Counted from the first letter of the stretch, positions 28,108 to 36,858 are shown. The stretch: DNA of 64,000 nucleotides from Paenibacillus oceani (GCF_014705615.1 NZ_JACXJA010000035.1:49301-113300), one strand, 5' to 3'. Made by a program: numbers and translations. The notes: generated by a model not told the origin, from the letters alone.

Positions 28108-30300
28108 ATGCTAATGTGGGATAAGCCAGAAGTGCTCGAAGGGTTGACCATCTACAGGGACCATGCGGACAGATCAACCTACTACGTGATACCGAGCCAG
28201 CCAAGGTTCCGGATCGACGATAACGGCCAGCCCGTGTTCAAATTTATCAAGTACCGCTTCCCGATCGACCGGCAGGATGGCAAAAAAGGCGGCGGATTCC
28301 TTATCGCCGATGTCGAATTCGTAGTGCCCGAGGACAAATTGACCAAAATCCAGTCCGTCCTTCAGGAACGGCAGGATCAAGACTGGAGGAATCGGGGCCT
28401 GCAGCCGCCGGCACCCCAGGTGAAGATTGGCCAAATGAGCTTCCTTCGCGGTTCGGCCAGCATCACTGTACTGGACAGCGCCGGCACCTTCGTCGAGAAG
28501 ATCACGAGCCCCGGCGCGCCGTCTCTGTACGGCAAAATGATCACGCCTTTCACCGTCGAACTGTCCGCCGAAGGAGCCACGCTGCTGGAGAGCGCGCTTC
28601 AGGACAAGGGCGGCGTCGTCCAAGTGGCTTATGACCTCTGGATGCCTGTCCGGCTCCCTCCGATCACGGCGACCGTATGGTTCAGAGCCGAGAAATTCAT
28701 GGAGTTCCATCAGGCGATTGATGTCGAGGAAAACTTCTGGTCGGAAGACAGCTATCGGGAAACTTTGACGGAAAAAATGACCGAAACCAATTCCGGAGGC
28801 GTAAATGTCGACCCCGGAGGAGTTACCGACCCGAAAGTAATAAGCTCGGTCCGCGAGTGGGCGTGGAAAAACCTGGAGGACGGGGTGGCCAAAATGATCC
28901 TGGGCGATATCCCGCCCGTTGACCCCAATGCCGCCAGCACCTGGTACAAAGAGCACGATCTCGAGAACATCAACATCGACAAGGTAGTCAGCAAAGTCGT
29001 GAGCTTCCGCCGTACCTACAAAGAAGGCGCAATTATGGAATGGAACCCTTCGCCGCGCGGAACGCTGCCGAACATCACCAGTATGATCGGCAAGGACGGC
29101 AAGCCGTTCAAGTGGGCGGATTTCTCCCGCGTCGTCGATCTGAACGATCCGTTCTTCAAGCAGTTGAACGTCACGACACGTGCGAACGCAGACTTCGGGA
29201 AGCTGCCGCTCGACAGTATCGAGGTCAAGATCGAATACAAGCAAGGCGCCGAGCACAGCGTGAAAGAGGTGCTTCTGAAAACCCCGGACGAGGTCGGCAA
29301 GTTCAGCACCTATATCGCGAACGACAGCTACAAGTACAAGTACTCCTATCAGGTCAATTACAAGAACGCCTCGGAACGCTATCAATCGCCAGTAATCGAG
29401 AGCGATGAGGAACATCTGACCATCAACGTCGGCGATACGGGCATCTTGTTGGTGGACATCGCCCAGGGCGATCTGAACTTCAATCAGGTGCAGGAAGCGC
29501 TCGTCACCTTGCAGTACTCGGACGAAGATAACGGCATCCGCCCGATCGAGCAAGTGTTCAAGCTGGACAAAGACCATATCGATCATCGGTGGGTGCAGGT
29601 GATTTTCCAGCCTCGGCGCAACCCGTACCGGTACCGGGTCAAATACTATATGTCCGACGGGAAAGAGTTCATGAACGATTGGCAAACCGGCGGGTCCTCG
29701 AAGCTGTTCATCGACGATCCATTCAGCGCCAGCAAGACGGTCAACGTCCGCGGCTTCGGCGATTTCGATACCCGCATCGATACGATTTTCGTCGACTTGA
29801 AGTACCGGGACGACGCCAACGCGTACACCCAGACGCACTCGGTGGCGCTGACCAAGGAGAGCTCGTTCGAGGACTGGACCTTCCCCGTCGTATCGGAAAC
29901 GGCCGGTATGGTCACCTATTCCGCGAATATCCGCTTCAAGGACGGAACGGTGCAGCAAGTCCCGGAGACTGCCGCAGATCAGAACACGATCATGCTGGGC
30001 GATGCCGTCCTGTATCAGGAGATCGAAGTAATGCCGGACCTGGTGGACTTCGAAGCGGTGAAGCTGATCAAGGTTACGATGCATTATGCGGACGAGGCGA
30101 ACGGCATCGATGAGTCCGGGGACCTGGTGTTCAAAAAAGGTGCGGCCAACACGCTCAGATGGAGCTTCCCTTACAAAGACAAAACGAAAAGAAGCTACGA
30201 CTGGAGCGCGTCGTACTTCTTGGCCGACGGCTCGGTAAAAAAAATCGCCGCAACCACGACTTCGGAAAAAACGCTCGTCTTGCCCGAGATGCCCGCCTAG
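28108..30300 (+). CDS. Unknown 730-residue protein with tandem Ig-like modules, caspase operon
   Basis: Residues 1-125 form the common N-terminal module: an YRDHADRSTYYVIPSQPRF entry, then FKFIKYRFPIDRQDG and KKGGGFLIADVEF. Residues 154-200 hold the shared unit EGATLLESALQDKGGVVQVA. A helical stretch follows, then the landmark RVVDLNDPFF near 342. From about 360 to the end come four beta-sandwich-like modules of 80-100 residues, each with a Y-[SA]-D-E-[DA]-N-G or similar turn and a YxYxxxYxxxDG strand-turn (YRYRVKYYMSDGKEF, YSANIRFKDGTV, YDWSASYFLADGSV). No signal peptide or membrane helix is present. AGGAGG lies 9 nt before the ATG. The function is unknown. Confidence 0.72.
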   Translation: MLMWDKPEVLEGLTIYRDHADRSTYYVIPSQPRFRIDDNGQPVFKFIKYRFPIDRQDGKKGGGFLIADVEFVVPEDKLTKIQSVLQERQDQDWRNRGLQPPAPQVKIGQMSFLRGSASITVLDSAGTFVEKITSPGAPSLYGKMITPFTVELSAEGATLLESALQDKGGVVQVAYDLWMPVRLPPITATVWFRAEKFMEFHQAIDVEENFWSEDSYRETLTEKMTETNSGGVNVDPGGVTDPKVISSVREWAWKNLEDGVAKMILGDIPPVDPNAASTWYKEHDLENINIDKVVSKVVSFRRTYKEGAIMEWNPSPRGTLPNITSMIGKDGKPFKWADFSRVVDLNDPFFKQLNVTTRANADFGKLPLDSIEVKIEYKQGAEHSVKEVLLKTPDEVGKFSTYIANDSYKYKYSYQVNYKNASERYQSPVIESDEEHLTINVGDTGILLVDIAQGDLNFNQVQEALVTLQYSDEDNGIRPIEQVFKLDKDHIDHRWVQVIFQPRRNPYRYRVKYYMSDGKEFMNDWQTGGSSKLFIDDPFSASKTVNVRGFGDFDTRIDTIFVDLKYRDDANAYTQTHSVALTKESSFEDWTFPVVSETAGMVTYSANIRFKDGTVQQVPETAADQNTIMLGDAVLYQEIEVMPDLVDFEAVKLIKVTMHYADEANGIDESGDLVFKKGAANTLRWSFPYKDKTKRSYDWSASYFLADGSVKKIAATTTSEKTLVLPEMPA

Positions 30301-30313
30301 GAGGTGAAGCCGG

Positions 30314-32614
30314 ATGCTCTACCTTGCGCCGCCCTTTCACATCATTAATCAAGTTACGGTGTTCCGCGACCACGAGGACCCGCTGCAATGGTATTACTTG
30401 CCAGGGCCTCCCCGGCTGACGCAAATCCGCGATACCGTCACCGGGACGCTCGTCCCGCAGCTCCAAGTTATCGAGTTCCGCGGCACGGCCGGGACCGGCG
30501 GATTCCTCAATTTCGACGTCAATCTGGGTATCGACCCGGAGGCGCTGGACGAGATCCGTGATGAGATCAAGCGGCTGGAGAATCTTCGCAGTTCTCCCCG
30601 GCTGGCGCCGGTCCCGCTCATCGACGGCACGGTGAAGCTGATGCTGTTTGATCAGCAGACCGGCGATGTACCGGCAGTTCCGGCCCCGACCGGCCCTGCC
30701 GCCACCGATCCGACCGAGGCAACGGGTCCGAAATTCGTGCTGAAGCTCAGCCATCACGCCAAGCCGGCGCTCTACGGCGACAATCAAGCCGCCTTCTCCT
30801 GCCGGCTAACCGAGGATGGGGTCAAGATTCTGAAAAAAGCGCTGCAGGGCGAGATGTCCCCGATCGGCGTCGTTTTCTCTCTCGACTATCTGGCACTCCG
30901 TCCTGCGTACTCGGTTCGGCTGAATATCGACTGGGACCGGGTTCAAAAACACTTCGACACTTCGTTCGGCACCGACACGATTTTTTACCAGTCGGAGATC
31001 ACAAAGGCTATCGATGAGCTAATCGATAATCGGACGATCGTGCTCGAGGTCGACACTTTCGTGCCGGAAGGCGAGGATTCGGAGCTGATGGCCCGCCGCG
31101 ACCAAGCGGTGGACGAAGTCCGCGACATGCTCACCGGAGCCTTTTTCGAGCCGAGTCTGAATCCGGTCGAGCCCAAGGAAGATGCTTGGGACAAAATCGA
31201 GCATCTGGCCAAAACCGCTTCGGCCCTGGCTGTGACCGGGGGCTGGGGAGCGCTCGTCGGCTTCTCGTACCGCAAAATCGACCGCCGCCGCATCGACCGC
31301 AAGCGGCTGGACTTCAATATCCGGGAACGGACGACGGTCAAAAAGACGATTTACCCCCAAGGTCATCTGAGCGGTCTGTTCCGTGTTCTGCGCGAACCGG
31401 GAATCGATTTGAGCCGCTTCGTCCTCTCGGTCGATCTCGACGATCCGTGGTTCGCGAGACGAAAGCTTCAGGTCATCTCCCGGGCCGATTACGCTGCGGA
31501 TCAGATCGCCTCGATCCACGTACATCTGGATTACGGCGGACAGACGAAGAGTGCGGTCCTGGATGCGGCGACCAAAACGGCGGATATCGAGTGGAACAGC
31601 CTCCTCGCAGGCGGGGCGATGCGCCAAGACGTGACCGCACGTTACACGGTGAACTTCCGGGACCTAGACGGGACCGAACGGCCGGTGACACTGCAATCGC
31701 CTGCTATGACGGAAACCGGCGAGTATCTGGAAATCAATCCGCGGGAGCTCTACTCCCTCGTGCCGATCCCGGTTCAGGCACTGAATTTTCCTTGGGAGCG
31801 CTATTCGCACATCGAGGTGCAGCTCCAATACGCCGATCCGGAGCGCGGGATTCGCCAGGCGGACAGTTACCTCTTGAAAAAAGAAGACGTGACGGAGACG
31901 ATCTGGAAAATGTTCGTTCTGAACCCGGCCCTCACCCGTTTCCGGTATAAGCTGATCTATCGGGCGGTCGACCACCGGGATGTCGAGATGCCTTGGATCG
32001 AAACCGACGAAGAACGGCTCACGATCCGCGATCCTTTCCCGCAAAAGCGGACGCTGGAGATCGTCCCGGTGTTCGATTGGACGAAGGTCGACCGAGCCTT
32101 CGTAGATGTCTCGTACGAAGACCCGGAGCACGACATCGTCCAGGAAGCCTCGTTCGAATTCAACAGCGCCGTCACGTCCACTCAGACTTTTCTGGTCGCG
32201 CTGAAGGACCCTGACCGGCGGACAGTCGGCTACCGGGTGACGGTCATCTACAAGGACGGGACGGTGGCGGACATTCCGGAGTCGTTCACCCTGCAGCGGC
32301 GGATCACCCTGCGTGACGACATGCGAGGCCACAAGATCGTGACCATTCGTCCGGAGTCGGGCGACTTCGCCGGACAAAAGCTTCGCGACATCGTCGTGAA
32401 GGCCAAATACGAAGACGCGGAGCGCAGTCTGATATTCGAGGACGAGTTTACGCTCAAATCCGGTACCGACCGTGCACATTTCGAATACGATTTCGCCGCG
32501 GGCGGCCTTACGAAATACCGCTATCAGATCGTCCGCCGTTTCACGAACGGGCTCAGCAAGACCGTCGACTGGAAACCGAGCGACGAAGACGAGATCATCG
32601 TCCCGCTCAAATAG
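30314..32614 (+). CDS. Unknown 766-residue protein with tandem Ig-like modules, caspase operon
   Basis: A paralogue of its neighbours. The entry VFRDHEDPLQWYYLPGPPRL is followed by the strand GGFLNFDVNLGIDP, a linker rich in Pro/Ala/Thr (residues about 118-140), the shared unit DGVKILKKALQGEMSPIGVV at 168-210, a helical region, TIYPQGHLSGLFRVL, and the landmark VDLDDPWF near 372. Four beta-sandwich-like modules follow, with turns such as YADPERGI, YEDPEHDI and YEDAERSL and the strand ending YKDGTVADIPE. No signal or membrane segment. AGGAGG overlaps the stop codon of the previous gene. Most similar by eye to 32645-34912. Function unknown. Confidence 0.72.
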   Translation: MLYLAPPFHIINQVTVFRDHEDPLQWYYLPGPPRLTQIRDTVTGTLVPQLQVIEFRGTAGTGGFLNFDVNLGIDPEALDEIRDEIKRLENLRSSPRLAPVPLIDGTVKLMLFDQQTGDVPAVPAPTGPAATDPTEATGPKFVLKLSHHAKPALYGDNQAAFSCRLTEDGVKILKKALQGEMSPIGVVFSLDYLALRPAYSVRLNIDWDRVQKHFDTSFGTDTIFYQSEITKAIDELIDNRTIVLEVDTFVPEGEDSELMARRDQAVDEVRDMLTGAFFEPSLNPVEPKEDAWDKIEHLAKTASALAVTGGWGALVGFSYRKIDRRRIDRKRLDFNIRERTTVKKTIYPQGHLSGLFRVLREPGIDLSRFVLSVDLDDPWFARRKLQVISRADYAADQIASIHVHLDYGGQTKSAVLDAATKTADIEWNSLLAGGAMRQDVTARYTVNFRDLDGTERPVTLQSPAMTETGEYLEINPRELYSLVPIPVQALNFPWERYSHIEVQLQYADPERGIRQADSYLLKKEDVTETIWKMFVLNPALTRFRYKLIYRAVDHRDVEMPWIETDEERLTIRDPFPQKRTLEIVPVFDWTKVDRAFVDVSYEDPEHDIVQEASFEFNSAVTSTQTFLVALKDPDRRTVGYRVTVIYKDGTVADIPESFTLQRRITLRDDMRGHKIVTIRPESGDFAGQKLRDIVVKAKYEDAERSLIFEDEFTLKSGTDRAHFEYDFAAGGLTKYRYQIVRRFTNGLSKTVDWKPSDEDEIIVPLK

Positions 32615-32644
32615 ACGGCCCGAACTACGGAAGGAGGAAAGCAC

Positions 32645-34912
32645 ATGTTACTACTCGGCAGCAGAACGATTACGGTCGAGGGAATCACGATCTTCCCCGA
32701 CCATGCCGACCCGAGCCAATTCTGGTATTTGCCCGGCCCGGTCCAGCTCGCCCGGCGGGGCGGCCGGGCGGCCTTCACCTTCATCAAGTACAAACCCGCG
32801 GCGGTCGCCGCCGGAGCGAAGGGCGGCGGCTTCTTGATGTTCGAGGTCAACCTGCGGCTCGACCCCGATCTGGAGCGCCGCATCCTGTCCAAGCTGCGGG
32901 CCCTCTCCAAGGAGCGGCCCAAACTAGCGGCCGTCCCGTTCGACGAAGGGACCGTCCAATGTATCGCCCTCAATGTACAAGGTGCGGGCGGTACAGCCGC
33001 TACGGAGCCGGCCGGCCCGGGTTCGTTCCATGCCGTAGAGAAAATCCTTGGCGCGTCGGTACCTTCGCTCCACGGAGAGAACACCGCGGCCTTTAGTCTG
33101 ACCCTGAGCCAAGAGGGCGCGACAATATTGGAAAAAGCGTTTGCCCAAGGCACGCAGCCGGTGGGCGTCATCTACGACCTCAAGTTCACCGGGATGCGCC
33201 CGGCGCTGAACGTCGAGATCACCGCCGATCTGGAGCGCGTGTACAATCAATTGAGCGCGGGCCTGGAGGCGCAGGTTTATTTCGTTCGCGCCGGGATCGA
33301 CGCGGCGTTCGAGAAGCTGGTGCAAGACGGCGCAATTCACATCAAGGTGGTTGACTTTACGGGCGAGGAAGACGAGAAGGAAAAAGAGCGCTGGGCGTTG
33401 GACTTCTTCAAGGAGAACCTGCTGCGGCAATGGTTCGAGCCTACATTGACGCCTGGCCAGGTCGCGGGCGGCGCCGTCCAGCCCGAATCGCTGGATCAAG
33501 TGCTGCGCCGCGGCAACGAGTTGCGACCGCCGGCGACTCCGGTGCCGCCGCGTCCGGACGCGGCGCCCGCCACGCCTGCCCCCGGGACCGCGGGCGGAGC
33601 GGCGGCTCGGGCAGCCGTCAGCCCGACGCAAGGAACCGGACGCGGCGAGACCGCGGACGGACACAACCCGACTCCTCCGGCGGCGACACCCGCGGCGGGC
33701 GTAAGTCCGACGGAAGGCACCGGCTTCCCGGCGGCCTCCGCTGTTCCCGCATCGCCTGCCGCCGTCGGCGTGAGCGTCCCGCCCAGCCGCGCCTCCAACC
33801 TTCCGGCCGGCGTGGCCTCCGCTCCCGGCGGCATCGGGAGCCCGGCGCTCGTGTCGTTCAAGCTGCGGTTCGTCCATCAAGAAGAGCGGAAGCACATCAA
33901 GCTCGTCTACGACCGCTCCGAGGCGACCCAGCGTACGTATGCGCCTCAAGGGTTCTTCGGTTTGCTGGTTGCGGACCTGGAGCGGGGCAAACATTTCGTC
34001 GAGGTCGACCTCGACGACCCGTTCTTCCGCGTATTTACGATTCAGGCGGAGACGCTGATCGACTTTGACCGCATCGGGCTGAATTCGGCCCACCTGTCCC
34101 TCAATTACGGCAATGCGGCCGACCCGGCGACTTTGAAGCATAAGGATTTCGTGTTCGACAAGACCCGCAATGCCCCGCAAACGTTCGAGGTATTTATGAA
34201 CGAGCGGCTCGATACGGATTACGAATATTCCGTCCAATACCATTTCAATCCGCAGTCGGATTGGGACGGCAGCCGGATGAGTTATGACCTGCCCCCGCGC
34301 CGCATTGAGGACCGGACGCTGCTGCTGAACCCTTTTGAGAGCATCGGCTTCCTGGAAGTACAAATCCGGCCTGCGAGCGTCGACTGGGGCGTCGTCGATT
34401 CCATCGACGTCCACCTGGCTTATCGGCCTCCCGGAGGCGCAGCCCAAAACAAGCAGCTTGTACTGACGCAAAGTTTGGAAGCGTTGACTTGGAAGCTGCG
34501 ATTGGATGACCGGACGTTTCGCAGCTACACCTACCGGTTCGTCCATCACTTGAAGGACGGGACGACCCGAGAGACGGAGCCGGTGACGAGTGAAGCTGCG
34601 CTGATTCCTGTAGACGATCCGTTCCCGGGCACGATCAAGATCGAGTTCATTCCGCTGTTCGAGAGCGCGAAGATCAAAATGGTGTATATCGATGTCGTGT
34701 ACGACGATCCGGAGCACCAGTATCGTCGTGAGGAACGGCTGAAAATGGCGGGCAATCAGTCCGATTCCGTCCAACTGGTTCTCGCCCTGCTCAATCCGGC
34801 GCTCAAAACGTTCCGCTACCAGCTGACGTTTATCGGCACGGACAATTCGATGCGCCGCGTGCCGTTCGCCGAAACCGCCGAGACGCTGATCCCGGTGCAG
34901 GAAGGACCGTAA
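32645..34912 (+). CDS. Unknown 755-residue protein with Pro/Ala-rich linker and Ig-like modules, caspase operon
   Basis: A paralogue with entry IFPDHADPSQFWYLPGPVQL, then FTFIKYKPAAVAAGAKGGGF, the shared unit EGATILEKAFAQGTQPVGVI at 156-200, and a helical region to about 290. A disordered linker of about 110 residues (290-400) is made almost only of Pro, Ala, Gly, Thr and Ser and has very GC-rich codons. Then come YAPQGFFGLLVADLERG, VDLDDPFF near 453 and three beta-sandwich-like modules (turns YGNAADPA, YRPPGGAA, YDDPEHQY). No signal or membrane segment. GGAGG lies 8-9 nt upstream. The linker could be a flexible joint or a protease-accessible region; neither is shown. Confidence 0.72.
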   Translation: MLLLGSRTITVEGITIFPDHADPSQFWYLPGPVQLARRGGRAAFTFIKYKPAAVAAGAKGGGFLMFEVNLRLDPDLERRILSKLRALSKERPKLAAVPFDEGTVQCIALNVQGAGGTAATEPAGPGSFHAVEKILGASVPSLHGENTAAFSLTLSQEGATILEKAFAQGTQPVGVIYDLKFTGMRPALNVEITADLERVYNQLSAGLEAQVYFVRAGIDAAFEKLVQDGAIHIKVVDFTGEEDEKEKERWALDFFKENLLRQWFEPTLTPGQVAGGAVQPESLDQVLRRGNELRPPATPVPPRPDAAPATPAPGTAGGAAARAAVSPTQGTGRGETADGHNPTPPAATPAAGVSPTEGTGFPAASAVPASPAAVGVSVPPSRASNLPAGVASAPGGIGSPALVSFKLRFVHQEERKHIKLVYDRSEATQRTYAPQGFFGLLVADLERGKHFVEVDLDDPFFRVFTIQAETLIDFDRIGLNSAHLSLNYGNAADPATLKHKDFVFDKTRNAPQTFEVFMNERLDTDYEYSVQYHFNPQSDWDGSRMSYDLPPRRIEDRTLLLNPFESIGFLEVQIRPASVDWGVVDSIDVHLAYRPPGGAAQNKQLVLTQSLEALTWKLRLDDRTFRSYTYRFVHHLKDGTTRETEPVTSEAALIPVDDPFPGTIKIEFIPLFESAKIKMVYIDVVYDDPEHQYRREERLKMAGNQSDSVQLVLALLNPALKTFRYQLTFIGTDNSMRRVPFAETAETLIPVQEGP

Positions 34913-34954
34913 TCCCGAATTCGAAATCCAGTTCAGTTCCAAGGAGGAACCGCC

Positions 34955-35830
34955 ATGACCAAACGAGCCGTTGTCGTAGGCGTCAACAATTACTCCGTCC
35001 AAGGCTTCACAAACCTGGGCGGATGCGTGCGAGATGCCCAGGCCATGTATCACCTGCTGGTAGACGCCTTCCTATTCGATCCGAGCCAGGTTTGGCTTTA
35101 TACCGACCATACCGCCACCTCGTCCAATATCCGCCAAGCCATTCGCTACATGCTATCGATCTCCGAGCCGGGGGATGTAGCCTGCTTTTATTTCGCCGGT
35201 CACGGCGGACTGCATCCGATCAGCGGAGGAGCCAGCTACCAAACGATCATTCCTTATTCCGGTTCCTTCATAACCGACTGGGATTTGGCGGCCGCGGCCG
35301 AAAGTCTGCAGCCGTCGCTCGTAAACTTCACCATCATTCTTGACAGCTGCCACTCCGGCGGCATGCATGAAGAGACCGAGCATCCGGCCGTCATCCGTTC
35401 CATCCGTTATGCGAACGAATTCATCCAGAACCTGATCGCCACGCTGCAAAAGGTCATTCCTTTCGGCGTGACCGTACCGAACGTGCAGGCGTACACCAAT
35501 AACGTCAGCCAAGTGAGTCAAGGAACGGGCGGGCTGCTCTGCATGAACGAGGACCCGAATCAACTGTTCATCCCGCTGGCCAAATCGACTTTGTTCGCCG
35601 CTTGTCGTTGGAATGAATATGCCGGCGAGACGTCCAGCCACGGCTATTTCACCCAATCTTTTCTGGACTTGGTCAACCAGAGCAATTTCCTGATCGATCA
35701 TCGCAGCTTCCACCAGCGGCTCGTCGCCCGTGTCCATGAGCTGGCCGGTCCGTCCCAGACGCCGCAGATCCGGGGGCAGCAGAACCGGATGGAAGAAGAA
35801 TTTTTGATGGGATGGAAAGATTGCCGTTAG
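34955..35830 (+). CDS. Caspase-like cysteine protease (peptidase C14 / metacaspase-type)
   Basis: A 291-residue single-domain protein. The opening KRAVVVGVNNY strand and CVRDAQAMYHLL helix are typical. The catalytic histidine is in CFYFAGHGG (His83) and the catalytic cysteine in IILDSCHSGG (Cys132), both intact. Late segments TLFAACRWNEYAGE and HGYFTQSFLDLV match the C14 fold. No NTPase, repeat or other effector domain is fused, and there is no signal, so it should act in the cytosol. Related bacterial caspase-like proteases cleave after Arg/Lys or Asp and often serve in stress or defence pathways. It is gene seven of the operon with a strong AGGAGG; its partners are unknown proteins, so its substrate could be one of them. 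Confidence 0.9.
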   Translation: MTKRAVVVGVNNYSVQGFTNLGGCVRDAQAMYHLLVDAFLFDPSQVWLYTDHTATSSNIRQAIRYMLSISEPGDVACFYFAGHGGLHPISGGASYQTIIPYSGSFITDWDLAAAAESLQPSLVNFTIILDSCHSGGMHEETEHPAVIRSIRYANEFIQNLIATLQKVIPFGVTVPNVQAYTNNVSQVSQGTGGLLCMNEDPNQLFIPLAKSTLFAACRWNEYAGETSSHGYFTQSFLDLVNQSNFLIDHRSFHQRLVARVHELAGPSQTPQIRGQQNRMEEEFLMGWKDCR

Positions 35831-36858
35831 ACCGGACGGCGGATCGACAGCGGGGCCATGTGCCGGAGCGGGCGCCTGAACATGCGCTGATTCAGGCGTT
35901 GGAGCATTATCGCCATGAATCTCCGCTCCCGGCCGCCCGATCCGCTGCCGCGCTGAAACGGCTGCTGGCAGGCGTCTCCGCTGAAGCCGCTTGGCGATTC
36001 AGTCCACTGACCGCCGACGGTTATCCGGTCGAACTCGGGTTTACCTCGACCGGCGATGCCATCCGTTATACGGTTGAGTTCGCGGGGCCCCGATGCGAGC
36101 CGGCCGCCCGACTGGACCGGGTGCTAGACGTTATCGCCGAGCTGGCGGGCGAAGATTCCGCCGGATACCGGCCGGATCTTCTGAAGCCGCACATCGAACG
36201 GCTGCGGTATATCCAGTCTATGGGGCGGCTCGCATACGGCACCTGGATCAGCGGAAGGCACGGTCTCGAGGGCGATGCCTTCAAGCTGTACGCTGAAGCG
36301 CCATTAAGCGCCTCCTCAGCCGTGGACTCCTGGATCCGGGACGCGCTGGGCCATGTGCCGCTGCTGACGACCCGCTCTCCGGTCCTGCGCATGATCGGCC
36401 TCGATGTCGCTACAGGCCGCCTTGAGTTCTATTTTCGCGCCGATGGCCTGCAGCCGTGGGAAGTCCACCGGCTAATGGGTCGCGCTGGTTTGGCCGATCA
36501 AGCCGTGGATTTGCTCGATCTTGTCGAGGTGGTATCCGACCGTTCCGCCGCGCAGCGCCTGCCCTTCACACGAGCCGGCTTCAGCTTGTCCGTAAAACCC
36601 GGGCCCAGTGAGTTGCCTGCGGTCTTCTCCTTGTTCAGCCTGGCGCGCACGGTGATCGGTCCCGACAGCATCGTCCGGCGGCGGCTGCTGGATGTCGCGG
36701 AGCGGCGCGGTTGGCCGCTCCGGTATTATGCTGCCGTCTCTGCGCCGCTAGCCGGCCAGGAGCATAAACGCCCGCCCACGCGACACGGCATGTTATCGTT
36801 TGTCGCCGCCCCCGGCGTCCCGCCGCAGTTGCATATCGGCTTGAGGCCTCCCCCATAA
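35812..36858 (+). CDS. Unknown 348-residue protein, last gene of the caspase operon
   Basis: I do not recognise the family. It overlaps the protease gene by 19 nt, so it is cotranslated. It is soluble, with no signal or membrane helix. The sequence alternates strands and helices: YPVELGFTSTGDAIRYTVEF, RLDRVLDVIAELAGEDSAGY, GDAFKLYAEAPLSASSAVDS, RLEFYFRADGLQPWEVHRLM, RAGFSLSVKPGPSELPAVFS and a closing strand HGMLSFVAAPGVPPQLHIGL. The repeated basic strand-helix pattern with KLYAEA and EFYF is faintly like ABBA-fold prenyltransferases, but no diagnostic residues confirm that. It could be an enzyme or an adaptor for the protease. Confidence 0.65.
   Translation: MERLPLDRTADRQRGHVPERAPEHALIQALEHYRHESPLPAARSAAALKRLLAGVSAEAAWRFSPLTADGYPVELGFTSTGDAIRYTVEFAGPRCEPAARLDRVLDVIAELAGEDSAGYRPDLLKPHIERLRYIQSMGRLAYGTWISGRHGLEGDAFKLYAEAPLSASSAVDSWIRDALGHVPLLTTRSPVLRMIGLDVATGRLEFYFRADGLQPWEVHRLMGRAGLADQAVDLLDLVEVVSDRSAAQRLPFTRAGFSLSVKPGPSELPAVFSLFSLARTVIGPDSIVRRRLLDVAERRGWPLRYYAAVSAPLAGQEHKRPPTRHGMLSFVAAPGVPPQLHIGLRPPP

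Noticed and set aside
28174..30084. A 636-codon open frame on the minus strand inside the caspase operon
   Set aside because: It is fully antisense to the 730-residue plus-strand gene, has histidine- and arginine-heavy composition typical of antisense frames in GC-rich genes, and lacks a ribosome site.
32924..35053. A 709-codon minus-strand open frame
   Set aside because: It lies opposite two well-supported plus-strand genes (the third large paralogue and the caspase) and contains low-complexity arginine/glycine runs mirrored from the GC-rich linker.
23431..36858. Contractile phage-tail-like particle or prophage
   Set aside because: No sheath, tube, baseplate, ATPase, capsid, terminase or integrase is recognisable; the beta-rich proteins do not carry tail motifs I know.
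34955..36858. Caspase-gasdermin pair
   Set aside because: The neighbouring 348-residue protein has no hydrophobic or amphipathic pore-like N-terminus and no palmitoylation-type N-terminal cysteine; it does not look like a bacterial gasdermin.
35812..36858. ABBA-type prenyltransferase
   Set aside because: Only a loose strand-helix rhythm supports it; the paired Arg/Lys/Tyr diphosphate-binding residues could not be placed.
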